Source: JADJWR01 sp964509545
Lineage (GTDB): Bacteria; Pseudomonadota; Gammaproteobacteria; Burkholderiales; Burkholderiaceae_F
Direction of reading: 5' to 3'
Assembly: GCA_964509545.1 (NCBI GenBank)
Contig: CAZDXQ010000044.1
Coordinates: 1 to 33,394 of the forward strand
Length of the DNA stretch: 33,394 nt
Shown: in pieces, positions 12,471 through 19,819 of the stretch
Numbering within the stretch: the first letter of the stretch is position 1
Layout of the letters: every line of letters begins with the position of its first letter
The notes under the pieces: generated by a model
Told to the model about the DNA's origin: nothing
What the model saw: only the letters and a program-made list of their open reading frames with translations
The model's database searches: none
Translations under genes and position numbers: made by a program

Positions 12471-13592
12471 TCAGCCCTTGCCTGCGGTAGCCGGCACGGA
12501 CGGTGTCGGCGCGACCGCATCGATCAGCCGCACCTTCTGGCCGGGCTTAAGCAGGTGCACGCCCGCAGTGACGATGGTTTCGCCTGGCCGCAAGCCGGTG
12601 CCGATCACCAGCGCGTTGCCATCGACCCCGGCGACGGTGACCGGCGATTTGTCCACGGTCATGGTCTGACGGTCGAGCCGCCAGACATAGGTCGCCTCGC
12701 CCTCGCGCAGCAGAGCCGTCAGCGGCACCGTCAGCACGGCGGGGGATGCCGGCACCTCGAAGCGTACCGTTGCACTCATGCCGAGCGCGATGTCGACCGG
12801 CGGCTCGAGCAGCGTCACCCGTGCCGCGTAGGTGCGCGTCGCCGGATCGGCGATCGGCGCGATCTCGCGGATGCGGCCCTTCAGTTCGGCCCCGTGCGCC
12901 CACACCGCCACGCGCACATCGGCAATTCGGCGCAGCGCATCGAGCCGGCTCTCCGGGATGGCAATGGCCACTTCCTTTTCGCCGGCGAGCGCCAGCCGTA
13001 CCACCGACTGCCCGGCGCTGATGACCTGTCCGACCTCGGCATCGATCGCGCTGACCACGCCGGCGGCCGGCGCGCGCAGCGCCGCGTACGCCGCCTGGTT
13101 GCCGCTGACCTGCGCCTGCGCCTGCGCCTGGCGCAGGCGCGCCTCGGCGGCATCGAACTGCGCGCGGCGCCGTTCCAGTTCGGCCCCTGAGATGAAACCC
13201 TGCCGGTGCAGATCCTCGAAGCGCTTCAGGTCGGCGCGTTGCTGGTCGCGTTCGACCTGCGCCGCGTTAAGCTGCTCGGCCGCGGCCGCGGCCGACAGCC
13301 GCAAATCGGTGGGGTCGAGCGTGGCCAATACCTCGCCCTTGGCGACGCGCTGGCCAATTTCGACGCGGCGCGCGCTGATCCGGCCACCGACCTGAAAACC
13401 GACGCGGCTCTCGACGCGCGGACGGACCTCGCCGGCGAGCTCGGCCTCCGCCCGCGCCTGCGCCGGCGCCACCGTGACCGCCCGCACCGGCCGCACGTCG
13501 TCGGCTGGTGCGACCGGCCGGCTGCACGCCGCGAGCATCAGCAGCAATGCGCACAGCACACCGGCCAAGGGAGACGCAGCGACCGCGCGCAT
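12471..13592 (-). CDS. RND efflux periplasmic adaptor (membrane fusion protein), lipoprotein
   Basis: This is the periplasmic adaptor joining the RND permease to an outer-membrane channel. The 373 aa protein has a lipoprotein signal (LAAC, Cys23), a barrel-sandwich (lipoyl-like) half-motif VGFQVGGRISARRVEIGQRV near 65-85, an alpha-helical hairpin rich in Ala, Arg and Gln (about 95-150), the second lipoyl half around ALRAPAAGVVSAI, then beta-barrel and membrane-proximal domains. It is first in the operon. Upstream lie a near-consensus promoter and a perfect TetR-type palindrome, so it is probably repressed by a TetR/AcrR regulator whose gene is not in this window. I do not assign a specific pump name. 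Confidence 0.92.
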   Translation of the reverse strand: MRAVAASPLAGVLCALLLMLAACSRPVAPADDVRPVRAVTVAPAQARAEAELAGEVRPRVESRVGFQVGGRISARRVEIGQRVAKGEVLATLDPTDLRLSAAAAAEQLNAAQVERDQQRADLKRFEDLHRQGFISGAELERRRAQFDAAEARLRQAQAQAQVSGNQAAYAALRAPAAGVVSAIDAEVGQVISAGQSVVRLALAGEKEVAIAIPESRLDALRRIADVRVAVWAHGAELKGRIREIAPIADPATRTYAARVTLLEPPVDIALGMSATVRFEVPASPAVLTVPLTALLREGEATYVWRLDRQTMTVDKSPVTVAGVDGNALVIGTGLRPGETIVTAGVHLLKPGQKVRLIDAVAPTPSVPATAGKG

Positions 13593-13614
13593 CGGCTGGA
13601 CCGTTACCTAAATG

Positions 13615-13628
13615 ACTGACCGGTCAGT
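13615..13628. promoter_or_regulatory. TetR/AcrR-type operator palindrome
   Basis: ACTGACCGGTCAGT is a perfect 14-bp palindrome starting 23 bp upstream of the adaptor start codon and directly abutting the -10 box of its promoter. ACTGACC/GGTCAGT half-sites are typical of operators bound by TetR-family efflux repressors. Binding is inferred; the matching regulator gene is not adjacent. Confidence 0.65.
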
Positions 13629-13656
13629 AATATACAGGCGCAACGCGGATCGTCAA
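13629..13656 (-). promoter_or_regulatory. Sigma-70-type promoter of the RND operon
   Basis: On the minus strand TTGACG (13656-13651) and TATATT (13634-13629) are separated by 16 nt. Both boxes are close to consensus. The transcription start would fall inside the palindrome at 13615-13628, the expected arrangement for steric repression. A 12-bp direct repeat lies partly in the spacer and again upstream of the -35. Confidence 0.6.
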
Positions 13657-13677
13657 TCAACGCCCGGCGCAACGCGG
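13637..13677. repeat. 12-bp direct repeat around the RND promoter
   Basis: GGCGCAACGCGG occurs twice on the plus strand, at 13637-13648 and 13666-13677, 29 bp apart start to start. One copy lies in the -35/-10 spacer of the RND promoter and the other upstream of the -35 box. It could be a binding site for a second regulator or chance in a G+C-rich region. Confidence 0.4.
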
Positions 13678-13685
13678 CCCACGAC

Positions 13686-13706
13686 CGATGACATGTCATG
13701 TCATCG
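13686..13706. promoter_or_regulatory. 21-bp palindrome, candidate operator
   Basis: Two perfect 10-bp arms, CGATGACATG and CATGTCATCG, flank a single central T. The site sits between the RND operon and the divergent small gene at 13795, about 30 bp upstream of the RND -35 box. Its core TGACAT/ATGTCA is unlike the TetR-type site, so a different regulator is likely. The family is unknown to me. Confidence 0.5.
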
Positions 13707-13794
13707 AACCGCGGTGGCAGGCGACGCACCGCGCTGCTAGCCTTTGACCGACGACCACACCGCTGTCTACCTCCCCTTGAATGAACTTCCCCCG

Positions 13795-14112
13795 ATGAAC
13801 GCCATCAAGGCCATCCGCAAGCACCTGGAAAAGAATCCGGACAAGCCATCGTCGAAGGCACTGGCGCGCCTGGTCGCCGCTCTGGCCGAGGAGCGGTCCT
13901 ATCCGCTGTCCGAACTGTATGCGATGGACTACGACACCTTCGAGATGGCGATCGAACTGCTGCGCGACTGGAGGCTCGACCGTTATTACGCCGCGCGCCT
14001 GAAGCTGTTCGACTTCGCGTTGAACGCGGTGATCGCCGACGACGCGGCGAAGCGCGGCGATACCGCGCCGGCCGCGGGCCATGAGCAGACGACCGCGCAC
14101 GACGCGGCCTGA
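13795..14112 (+). CDS. Conserved hypothetical small protein
   Basis: I recognise no named domain. The 105 aa product has a basic N-terminus (MNAIKAIRKHLEKNPDKPSS), a helix-rich acidic middle with the segment MDYDTFEMAIELLRDWRLDRYYAARLKLFDF (given here in part: residues about 43-72), and an Ala-rich tail. It has no signal peptide or membrane helix, so it is probably cytoplasmic. It is taken as real because its codon use is normal for the region, its composition is that of a folded soluble protein, and the segment resembles hypothetical proteins I recall from Burkholderiales. The ATG at 13795 is preferred; an in-frame TTG at 13744 would add 17 residues. Neither has a good ribosome binding site. 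It is divergent from the RND operon and convergent with moaE. Confidence 0.7.
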   Translation: MNAIKAIRKHLEKNPDKPSSKALARLVAALAEERSYPLSELYAMDYDTFEMAIELLRDWRLDRYYAARLKLFDFALNAVIADDAAKRGDTAPAAGHEQTTAHDAA

Positions 14113-14142
14113 GCGCAGACGGATCGACGCGACCGCCGCCCG

Positions 14143-14601
14143 CTAACCGTTGCGCTCCCAGCGGCTGCGTGCCGCGTCGTCACTGTCCCGCGCATCGACC
14201 CAACGCGCGCCCTCGGACGTCGATTCCTTCTTCCAGAACGGCGCTTCGGTCTTCAGGTAATCCATCACGAATTCGCAGGCGGCGAAGGCGTCGCCGCGAT
14301 GGCTGCTGGTGACGACGACGAGGACGATCTGGTCGCGCGGCGCCAGTTCACCGATCCGATGGATGACGAGGATGTCGTTGACCTGCCAGCGCGACCTGGC
14401 CTGGGCGACGATCGCCTCGATCGCCTTCTCCGTCATGCCCGGGTAATGCTCGAGCACCATCTTCGACACGGTCGCGCCGTCGTTGCGGTCACGCGCGACT
14501 CCGATGAAGCTGGCGACCGCGCCGATGCGCGGGTCGCCGCCGCGAAGGCGCGCGATCTCCGTCCCGGCGTCGAAGTCCTCGTGCTGGATCCGTACCGGCA
14601 T
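14143..14601 (-). CDS. moaE: Molybdopterin synthase catalytic subunit MoaE
   Basis: MoaE is the large subunit of molybdopterin synthase, which with thiocarboxylated MoaD converts cyclic pyranopterin monophosphate to molybdopterin in the cytoplasm. The 152 aa protein matches the family in length and carries GAVASFIGVARD, the HRIGEL segment, the SSHRGDAFAA segment and KTEAPFWKKE, which holds the conserved active-site lysines. ATG at 14601 gives the family N-terminus MPVRIQHEDFD; the frame stays open 62 codons upstream but that part is moaD in another frame. It is last in the run mobB-moeA-moaD-moaE, 52 bp after moaD. Confidence 0.95.
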   Translation of the reverse strand: MPVRIQHEDFDAGTEIARLRGGDPRIGAVASFIGVARDRNDGATVSKMVLEHYPGMTEKAIEAIVAQARSRWQVNDILVIHRIGELAPRDQIVLVVVTSSHRGDAFAACEFVMDYLKTEAPFWKKESTSEGARWVDARDSDDAARSRWERNG

Positions 14602-14653
14602 GTCAGCTCCGCTGCAGCGTCGCCGTCGCGCGGCGGGTCGGTGCGCGCCGCAT

Positions 14654-14911
14654 TCAGCCTCCGGTGACCGGAGGAAAGAAGGCCACTTCGACGCCGTCGG
14701 CAAGCCGCGTCTCGTCGTTCGCCATCGTCTGCGCGACGGCCGCGCGGATGCGCCGGATGCCAGCGAACGCTTCGGCCCAGGGCGCACCGCGCGCGACCAG
14801 CCAGTCGCGCAGCGCGCCGACGGTGGCGACCTCAGCCGGAACGTCGACCGTCTCGCGGTCGACGCCGATCGCCTCGCGCAGGCGGGCGAAGTAAAGGACC
14901 GTGATTCTCAT
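14654..14911 (-). CDS. moaD: Molybdopterin synthase sulfur carrier subunit MoaD
   Basis: MoaD is the small ubiquitin-like subunit that donates sulfur as a C-terminal thiocarboxylate. The 85 aa product begins MRITVLYFARLREAIG and ends VEVAFFPPVTGG; the terminal Gly-Gly is the adenylated and thiolated end and is diagnostic. Its ATG overlaps the moeA stop by 4 nt (ATGA), indicating translational coupling. moaE follows after 52 bp. It is easily missed because a long shadow frame covers the same bases. Confidence 0.95.
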   Translation of the reverse strand: MRITVLYFARLREAIGVDRETVDVPAEVATVGALRDWLVARGAPWAEAFAGIRRIRAAVAQTMANDETRLADGVEVAFFPPVTGG

Positions 14912-16101
14912 CCGAGCAACTCCGCAAACGGCAGGTAGCGGACGGTCGCGCCGCGCGCGATCGTGCTGCCGGCAGGAACGTCGACCAGCCCGTCGGCCCA
15001 CGTCGTCGACGTCAGCACGGCCGAGTTCTGGTTGGCGAACAGTTCGAGCCCGCCATCGGCATTGAGGCGAACGCGCAGGAACTCGCGGCGCCGGTCGGGC
15101 TTGCCCCAGTCGAAGTCGGCCCGCAGCGGCAGCGCTTTCGGCGCCACCTCGACCACACCCTGCCGGCGCAGGATGAACGGCCGCGCGAACAGCAGGAAGG
15201 TGACGAAGCTCGACACCGGATTGCCGGGCAGGCCGATGAAAGGCACGCCGCGCACCTCGCCGAAGGCCAGCGGCTTGCCCGGTTTCATCGCGATCTGCCA
15301 CAGGTCGAGCGAGCCTTCGGCCTGCACCGCCGGCTTGACGTGGTCCTCCTCGCCGACCGAAACGCCGCCCGAGGTGACGATCAGATCGGCCCGTTCGGCG
15401 GCTTCGACGAACGTGCGGCGCGTGCGCTCGAGCTCGTCGGGCACGATGCCCAGGTCGATCGCCTCGCAGCCAAGCCGTTCGAGCAGCCCGCGCAGCACGA
15501 AGCGGTTGGAGTTGTAGATGCGGCCCGGCGGCAGGGCCTCGCCGGGCATCACCAGTTCGTCGCCGGTGAAGAACACTGCCACCCGCGGCCGGCGCACGAC
15601 CGCCAGCCTGGCCACGCCGATCGAGGCCGCCAGGCCGCAATCCTGCGGCCGCAGCCGGTGGCCGGCGTCGAGGATCTTCGCGCCGCGCCTCACGTCGAAT
15701 CCGGCGCGCCGGATCCAAGCGCCCGTCGCCGGCACTTCATGGATGGTGACCTGGTCGCCGGCGGCGGTGGCTGCTTCCTGCATCACGATCGCGTCCGCGC
15801 CCGGCGGCACCGGGGCGCCGGTGAAGATCCGCGCCGCGGTGCCAGGCGCGAGCGGCGCGCCGACATGGCCGGCCGCGATCCGCTGCGCGACGCGCAGCGT
15901 CGTCGGCGCCGACGGCACGTCGGCGCAACGCAGCGCGTAGCCGTCCATCTGCGAATTGTCCATCGGCGGCACGTCGAGCCCCGAGATCACGGGCTGGGCC
16001 AGCACGCGGCCATGCGCAAGCAGCGTCGGCACCGACTCGGCGTCGGTGATGGCGTGCGCCTGCGCCAGCAGGCGCGCCAGCGCTTCTTCGACGGAGAGCA
16101 T
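14908..16101 (-). CDS. moeA: Molybdopterin molybdenumtransferase MoeA
   Basis: MoeA inserts molybdate into adenylylated molybdopterin to finish the molybdenum cofactor. At 397 aa it has the family length. Recognisable parts are the N-terminal region with PPMDNSQMDGYA, the segment ARIFTGAPVPPGADAIVMQE, the MoCF-like domain with VFFTGDEL and IVTSGGVSVGEEDHVK, and FIGLPGNPVSSFVTF, followed by the C-terminal beta domain. Its ATG overlaps the mobB stop by one base (TGATG) and its stop overlaps the moaD start, so mobB-moeA-moaD are tightly coupled. Confidence 0.96.
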   Translation of the reverse strand: MLSVEEALARLLAQAHAITDAESVPTLLAHGRVLAQPVISGLDVPPMDNSQMDGYALRCADVPSAPTTLRVAQRIAAGHVGAPLAPGTAARIFTGAPVPPGADAIVMQEAATAAGDQVTIHEVPATGAWIRRAGFDVRRGAKILDAGHRLRPQDCGLAASIGVARLAVVRRPRVAVFFTGDELVMPGEALPPGRIYNSNRFVLRGLLERLGCEAIDLGIVPDELERTRRTFVEAAERADLIVTSGGVSVGEEDHVKPAVQAEGSLDLWQIAMKPGKPLAFGEVRGVPFIGLPGNPVSSFVTFLLFARPFILRRQGVVEVAPKALPLRADFDWGKPDRRREFLRVRLNADGGLELFANQNSAVLTSTTWADGLVDVPAGSTIARGATVRYLPFAELLG

Positions 16102-16595
16102 CAGGCGAGTTCGAGCCGCTCGACGATGAATGCGGCAATCTTAGCGGCGTCGTTCAGGTCGAGCACCGGCAACGCCGTGTCGACCGCATGGTCGGCGGCG
16201 ACCGCAATCACGTTGGGATCATGCGGAAAGATCGGCGGCTCGGTATTGGTCGCGCGACGCACCTCGATGCGAGGGAAATGGCCCTCGCTCTTGAAGCCCT
16301 CGACCAGCACCAGGTCGCACGGCGCCAGCTGGCCGATCAGCTGCTCCAGCGGCACCGGCCCGCGACGCACTTCGGTAAGCAGCGCCCAGCGCTCGCCGGT
16401 GGCGATCAGCACCTGCGAAGACCCGGCCTGGCGATAGCGGTAGGAATCCTTGCCCGGACGGTCCATGTCGAAGCCGTGATGGGCGTTCTTCACCGTCGAC
16501 ACCGTCAGCCCGCGGGCGATGAACAGCGGGATCAGCTTTTCGATCAGCGTCGTCTTGCCGGTGTTCGAGTAGCCGATGAAGCCGATTGTCTTCAT
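16101..16595 (-). CDS. mobB: Molybdopterin-guanine dinucleotide biosynthesis adaptor MobB
   Basis: MobB is a small GTP-binding protein that assists MobA in attaching GMP to the molybdenum cofactor. The 164 aa product has a P-loop GYSNTGKT (8-15) at the N-terminus, then TVKNAHHGFDMDRPGKDSYR and LVLVEGFKSEGHFPRIEV, all typical of MobB. ATG at 16595 is chosen because MKTIGFIGYSNTGKTT is the family start; the open frame extends 50 codons further up into Arg-rich, non-family sequence. mobA is not in the window. 175 bp without a gene separate it from thrC; they hold one 6-bp G+C hairpin at 16701-16718 without a T tract. Confidence 0.94.
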   Translation of the reverse strand: MKTIGFIGYSNTGKTTLIEKLIPLFIARGLTVSTVKNAHHGFDMDRPGKDSYRYRQAGSSQVLIATGERWALLTEVRRGPVPLEQLIGQLAPCDLVLVEGFKSEGHFPRIEVRRATNTEPPIFPHDPNVIAVAADHAVDTALPVLDLNDAAKIAAFIVERLELA

Positions 16596-16770
16596 GGTCG
16601 ATTCACCGGAGCGCCCGCTCGTGGCGGTCGAAGGAATCGCGCTCGCGGCAAAGCGGGTCCCGGCGAGCGCGACGGCTTGCGTTCGCCTCCGTGGCGCCGG
16701 CCGCGCCTGCGAGCGCGGCAGCGAAACGGCTCGGCGTGCTCGCAACGGCGATAGTTCGACGCGGGATGTC

Positions 16771-18201
16771 TCACGCCGCCTGCACCTCGAGGTAGGCTTT
16801 CAGCCGCGCCACATCCGCCGCCAGCACCGTGTAGCGCTGCGGCCGCGCCTCCAGATCGGCATAGCTCGCCGGGCGGTCCGGCGAGCGGCCGATCGCCTCG
16901 ACGATGGTGTCGGCGAACTTGGCCGGCAAAGCGGTCTCCAGGCAGACCATCGGCACCGCGCGATCCAGGTGTTCGCGCGCGACCTTGACCCCGTCGGCCG
17001 TATGCGGGTCGATGATCAGCCCGGTGCGGCGATGCAGGTCGCGGATGGTCGCCAGCCGGTCGGCGTGCGTGCTGCAGCCGGAGACCAAGCCCGAGGCGCG
17101 CACCGCGGCCAGGTACGGCGTCCCGGACAGGTCGAACTGGCCGTCAAGGTCGAGCTGCCGCCACAGCGCGCGCACTACCTGCGCGTCGCGGCCGACGATG
17201 TCGAACACATAGCGCTCGAAGTTCGACGCTTTCGAGATGTCCATCGACGGGCTGCTGGTGGCGCGCGTTTCGGCCGCCGAACGGACGCGATAGCGGCCGC
17301 TGCGGAAGAACTCGTCGAGCACGTCGTTCTCGTTGGTCGCCAGCACCAGATGCGCGATCGGCAAGCCCATGTTCTTCGCGATCCAGCCGGCCAGCACGTT
17401 GCCGAAGTTGCCCGACGGCACGGCGAAGGACACGCGCTCGTCGTTGCTCGAGGTGGCGGCGAAGTACCCTTTGAAGTAGTAGACGACCTGCGCCGCCACG
17501 CGGGCCCAGTTGATCGAATTCACGGTGCCGATGTGCAGCCGGCGCTTGAATTCGAGGTCGTTGGACACGCTCTTCACCATGTCCTGGCAATCGTCGAAGA
17601 CGCCCTCGACGGCGATGTTGAAGATGTTGGCGTCAGCGAGCGAGTACATCTGCGCCCGCTGGAACGCGCTCATCCGGCCGCGCGGCGACAGCATGAACAC
17701 CTTGATGCCCGGCCGGCCGCGCATCGCGTACTCGGCGGCCGAGCCGGTATCGCCTGATGTGGCGCCGAGAATGTTCAGGCGCGCGCCGCTTTTCGCCAGC
17801 GCATACTCGAAAAGCGCGCCCAGCAGTTGCATCGCCATGTCCTTGAACGCCAGCGTCGGCCCGTTGGACAGCTCCAGCAGCGCCAGTCCGGGCTGCAGCC
17901 AGCGCAGCGGCGTGATCTGCCCCGTGTCGCTGTCGGCCCGGCCGTGGCCGTAGACCTGCGCGGTGTAGGTCCGTCGGCACAGGGCGTCGATGTCCGCCCG
18001 CGGGATGTCGGTGGCAAATCGGCTCAGCACCTCGGCCGCCAGTTCGGCGTACGGCAGCCGCCGCCAATCCTCGAGTTCGTCGCGCCGCACCTGCGGGTAT
18101 TCGGCCGGCAGGTACAGGCCGCCGTCGGGGGCGAGCCCCGACAGCACGATGTCGAGGAAGGACGCTTCCGGCGCGCCGCCGCGCGTGCTGATGTATTTCA
18201 C
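16771..18201 (-). CDS. thrC: Threonine synthase
   Basis: ThrC is a PLP enzyme that converts O-phosphohomoserine to threonine in the cytoplasm. The 476 aa protein is of the longer fungal/proteobacterial type. It begins MKYISTRGGAPEASFLDIVL, carries the PLP lysine in LAFKDMAMQ (Lys120) and the phosphate-binding GATSGDTGSAAE segment. The start codon is GTG; no ATG fits the family N-terminus. It starts 4 nt after the hom stop, so hom-thrC is one operon covering two steps of threonine synthesis. thrB (homoserine kinase) is not between them and must lie elsewhere. Confidence 0.97.
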   Translation of the reverse strand: MKYISTRGGAPEASFLDIVLSGLAPDGGLYLPAEYPQVRRDELEDWRRLPYAELAAEVLSRFATDIPRADIDALCRRTYTAQVYGHGRADSDTGQITPLRWLQPGLALLELSNGPTLAFKDMAMQLLGALFEYALAKSGARLNILGATSGDTGSAAEYAMRGRPGIKVFMLSPRGRMSAFQRAQMYSLADANIFNIAVEGVFDDCQDMVKSVSNDLEFKRRLHIGTVNSINWARVAAQVVYYFKGYFAATSSNDERVSFAVPSGNFGNVLAGWIAKNMGLPIAHLVLATNENDVLDEFFRSGRYRVRSAAETRATSSPSMDISKASNFERYVFDIVGRDAQVVRALWRQLDLDGQFDLSGTPYLAAVRASGLVSGCSTHADRLATIRDLHRRTGLIIDPHTADGVKVAREHLDRAVPMVCLETALPAKFADTIVEAIGRSPDRPASYADLEARPQRYTVLAADVARLKAYLEVQAA

Positions 18202-18205
18202 CGCT

Positions 18206-19516
18206 TCAGCCCAGTTCTTCCTGGCGAATGCGTATCACCGGCGCCAGCACGGTGGGCAACTGCTCGATGCGCGCCACCGCGGCATCGACGTCGCGCTCGA
18301 CCGCGTCGTGGGTCAGCATGATGATGTCGGTCTGGTTCTCGCCCGCGCCCGGTTCGCGCTGGAACATGGCGTCGATGCTGATGTGGCCGTCGGCGAGGAT
18401 ACGCGTGATGTCGGCAAGCACGCCCGGCTGGTCGGCCACACGCATGCGGAAGTAGTACGAGGTGACCGTTTCGTCGATCGGCAGCCACGGCACCTCGGCC
18501 ATCCTGTCCGGCTGAAACGCCAGGTGCGGGACATGATTTTCCGGGTCGGCCGTGTGCATGCGGGTGACGTCGACGAGGTCGGCCACCACGGCCGAAGCCG
18601 TCGGCTCGGCGCCCGCGCCCTTGCCGTAGTACAGCGTCACGCCGACCGCGTCGCCCTTGACCAGCACGGCGTTCATCGCGCCTTCGACATTGGCCAGCAG
18701 CCGCTGCATCGGGATCAGCGTCGGATGCACGCGCAGCTCGATCCCCTTCGCCGTGCGCTTGGTGATGCCGAGCAGCTTGATCCGGTAGCCGAGCTGTTCC
18801 GCGTAGCGGATGTCGTCCGCGGCGAGCCTGGCGATGCCCTCGGTGTAGGCGGCGTCGATGTTGATCGGCACGCCGAAGGCGATCGCCGACAGCAGCGCCA
18901 GCTTGTGCGCGGCGTCGATGCCCTCGATGTCGAAGGTCGGATCGGCCTCGGCGTAGCCGAGCCGCTGTGCCTCGGCGAGCACCGTCTCGAACGGCAGCGC
19001 CTTGGCGCGCATCTCCGACAGGATGAAGTTGCTGGTGCCGTTGATGATTCCGGCCAGCCATTCGATGCGGTTGCCGGTGAGCCCCTCGCGCAGGGCCTTG
19101 ATGATCGGGATGCCGCCGGCCACCGCGGCTTCGAAGGCGACCATCACGCCGCGGGCGCGCGCCGCCTCGAAGATCTCGTTGCCGTGGCGGGCGAGCAGCG
19201 CCTTGTTGGCCGTGACCACATGCTTGCCGCGTTCGATCGCGGCCAGCACCAGCGAACGCGCCGGCTCGTAGCCGCCGATCAGTTCGACGACGATGTCGAT
19301 GTCGTCGCGCGCGATCAGCTGCTGCGGGTCGGCGTAGACGGGGACCTCGGCTCCGACCGCCGAACGCGCGCGCTCGGTGCTGCGCACCGCGATTGCCGCG
19401 ACCTCGATTCCGCGTCCGGCGCGACGCATGATCTCGTTCTGGTTCCGTCGCAGCACGTTGAAGGTGCCGCGGCCAACGGTGCCGAAGCCGAGCAGACCGA
19501 TCTTGATGCTTTGCAT
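18206..19516 (-). CDS. hom: Homoserine dehydrogenase
   Basis: Hom reduces aspartate semialdehyde to homoserine, the branch point to threonine and methionine. The 436 aa monofunctional enzyme has an N-terminal NAD(P)-binding fold with GFGTVG (10-15), the catalytic core with VTANKALLA, INGTSNFIL and GYAEADPTFDIEG, and a C-terminal ACT domain (about 350-436, beginning SYYFRMRVADQPGVLADIT) that usually gives feedback control by threonine. The ATG MQSIKIGLLG is the family start; the ribosome binding site is weak. thrC follows after 4 nt. Confidence 0.97.
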   Translation of the reverse strand: MQSIKIGLLGFGTVGRGTFNVLRRNQNEIMRRAGRGIEVAAIAVRSTERARSAVGAEVPVYADPQQLIARDDIDIVVELIGGYEPARSLVLAAIERGKHVVTANKALLARHGNEIFEAARARGVMVAFEAAVAGGIPIIKALREGLTGNRIEWLAGIINGTSNFILSEMRAKALPFETVLAEAQRLGYAEADPTFDIEGIDAAHKLALLSAIAFGVPINIDAAYTEGIARLAADDIRYAEQLGYRIKLLGITKRTAKGIELRVHPTLIPMQRLLANVEGAMNAVLVKGDAVGVTLYYGKGAGAEPTASAVVADLVDVTRMHTADPENHVPHLAFQPDRMAEVPWLPIDETVTSYYFRMRVADQPGVLADITRILADGHISIDAMFQREPGAGENQTDIIMLTHDAVERDVDAAVARIEQLPTVLAPVIRIRQEELG

Positions 19517-19819
19517 GGTTCAGGTTCTCAGGACTGCATGGCGCCGCAACAGCTGCCGCTCAGGCACGGCGGGCTGCAGCGTTGCGGGCGCCCGAACCGC
19601 CCCGGCCGCTGCCGGAACGGCGGATTGATCGATTCAACGCGGCTGAACGGCGGCCGTCTTCACTCGGGCCGCCGCCTTGCGCGACGAGCCGTCCCTGCGG
19701 ACGATCCGCTTGATGCCGCGCACCGCCAGCCGGATCCGGCGTTCGTTTTCTCTTCGGCCGCGCGCCGCGGCGCGCCCGACGTCCGCTGCGCTCACGTCCG
19801 CCTCCCACGAAATGGACAC
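19517..19819. other. alaC-hom spacer, no intact gene
   Basis: This 303-bp gap between two genes on the same strand holds a decayed repeat of the alaC 3' end (listed separately) and G+C-rich sequence nearer to hom. I see no RNA gene, no clear promoter and no U-tract terminator, although CCGCC and GGCGG segments near 19600-19630 could form a stem behind alaC. Confidence 0.5.
19634..19819 (-). pseudogene. In-frame remnant repeating the alaC C-terminus
   Basis: Directly after the alaC TAG stop the same frame stays open for 61 codons, starting with GTG, to a TGA at 19636-19634. Within it, 19750-19667 encodes ENERRIRLAVRGIKRIVRRD and eight more residues, aligning without gaps to the last 28 residues of AlaC (ENEHRTRQAIRGIKEMFRKD onward, 19906-19823). 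Seventeen of 28 residues are identical and others are conservative. The two copies lie 156 nt (52 codons) apart in the same frame. There is no good ribosome binding site. I read it as a diverged tandem duplicate of the alaC 3' end; a short real gene or a readthrough extension cannot be excluded. Confidence 0.5.

Noticed and set aside
10863..13190. 775-codon open frame antisense to the RND genes
   Set aside because: Shadow of the permease and adaptor; composition unlike a folded protein.
13707..13760. Possible sigma-54 promoter (GTGGCAGG) before the small hypothetical gene
   Set aside because: The GG-N10-GC spacing and the TTGC half of the -12 element are not met.
16596..16770. Small open frames between thrC and mobB
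   Set aside because: Arg/Pro-rich, no ribosome binding site and no family resemblance; the gap is treated as non-coding.
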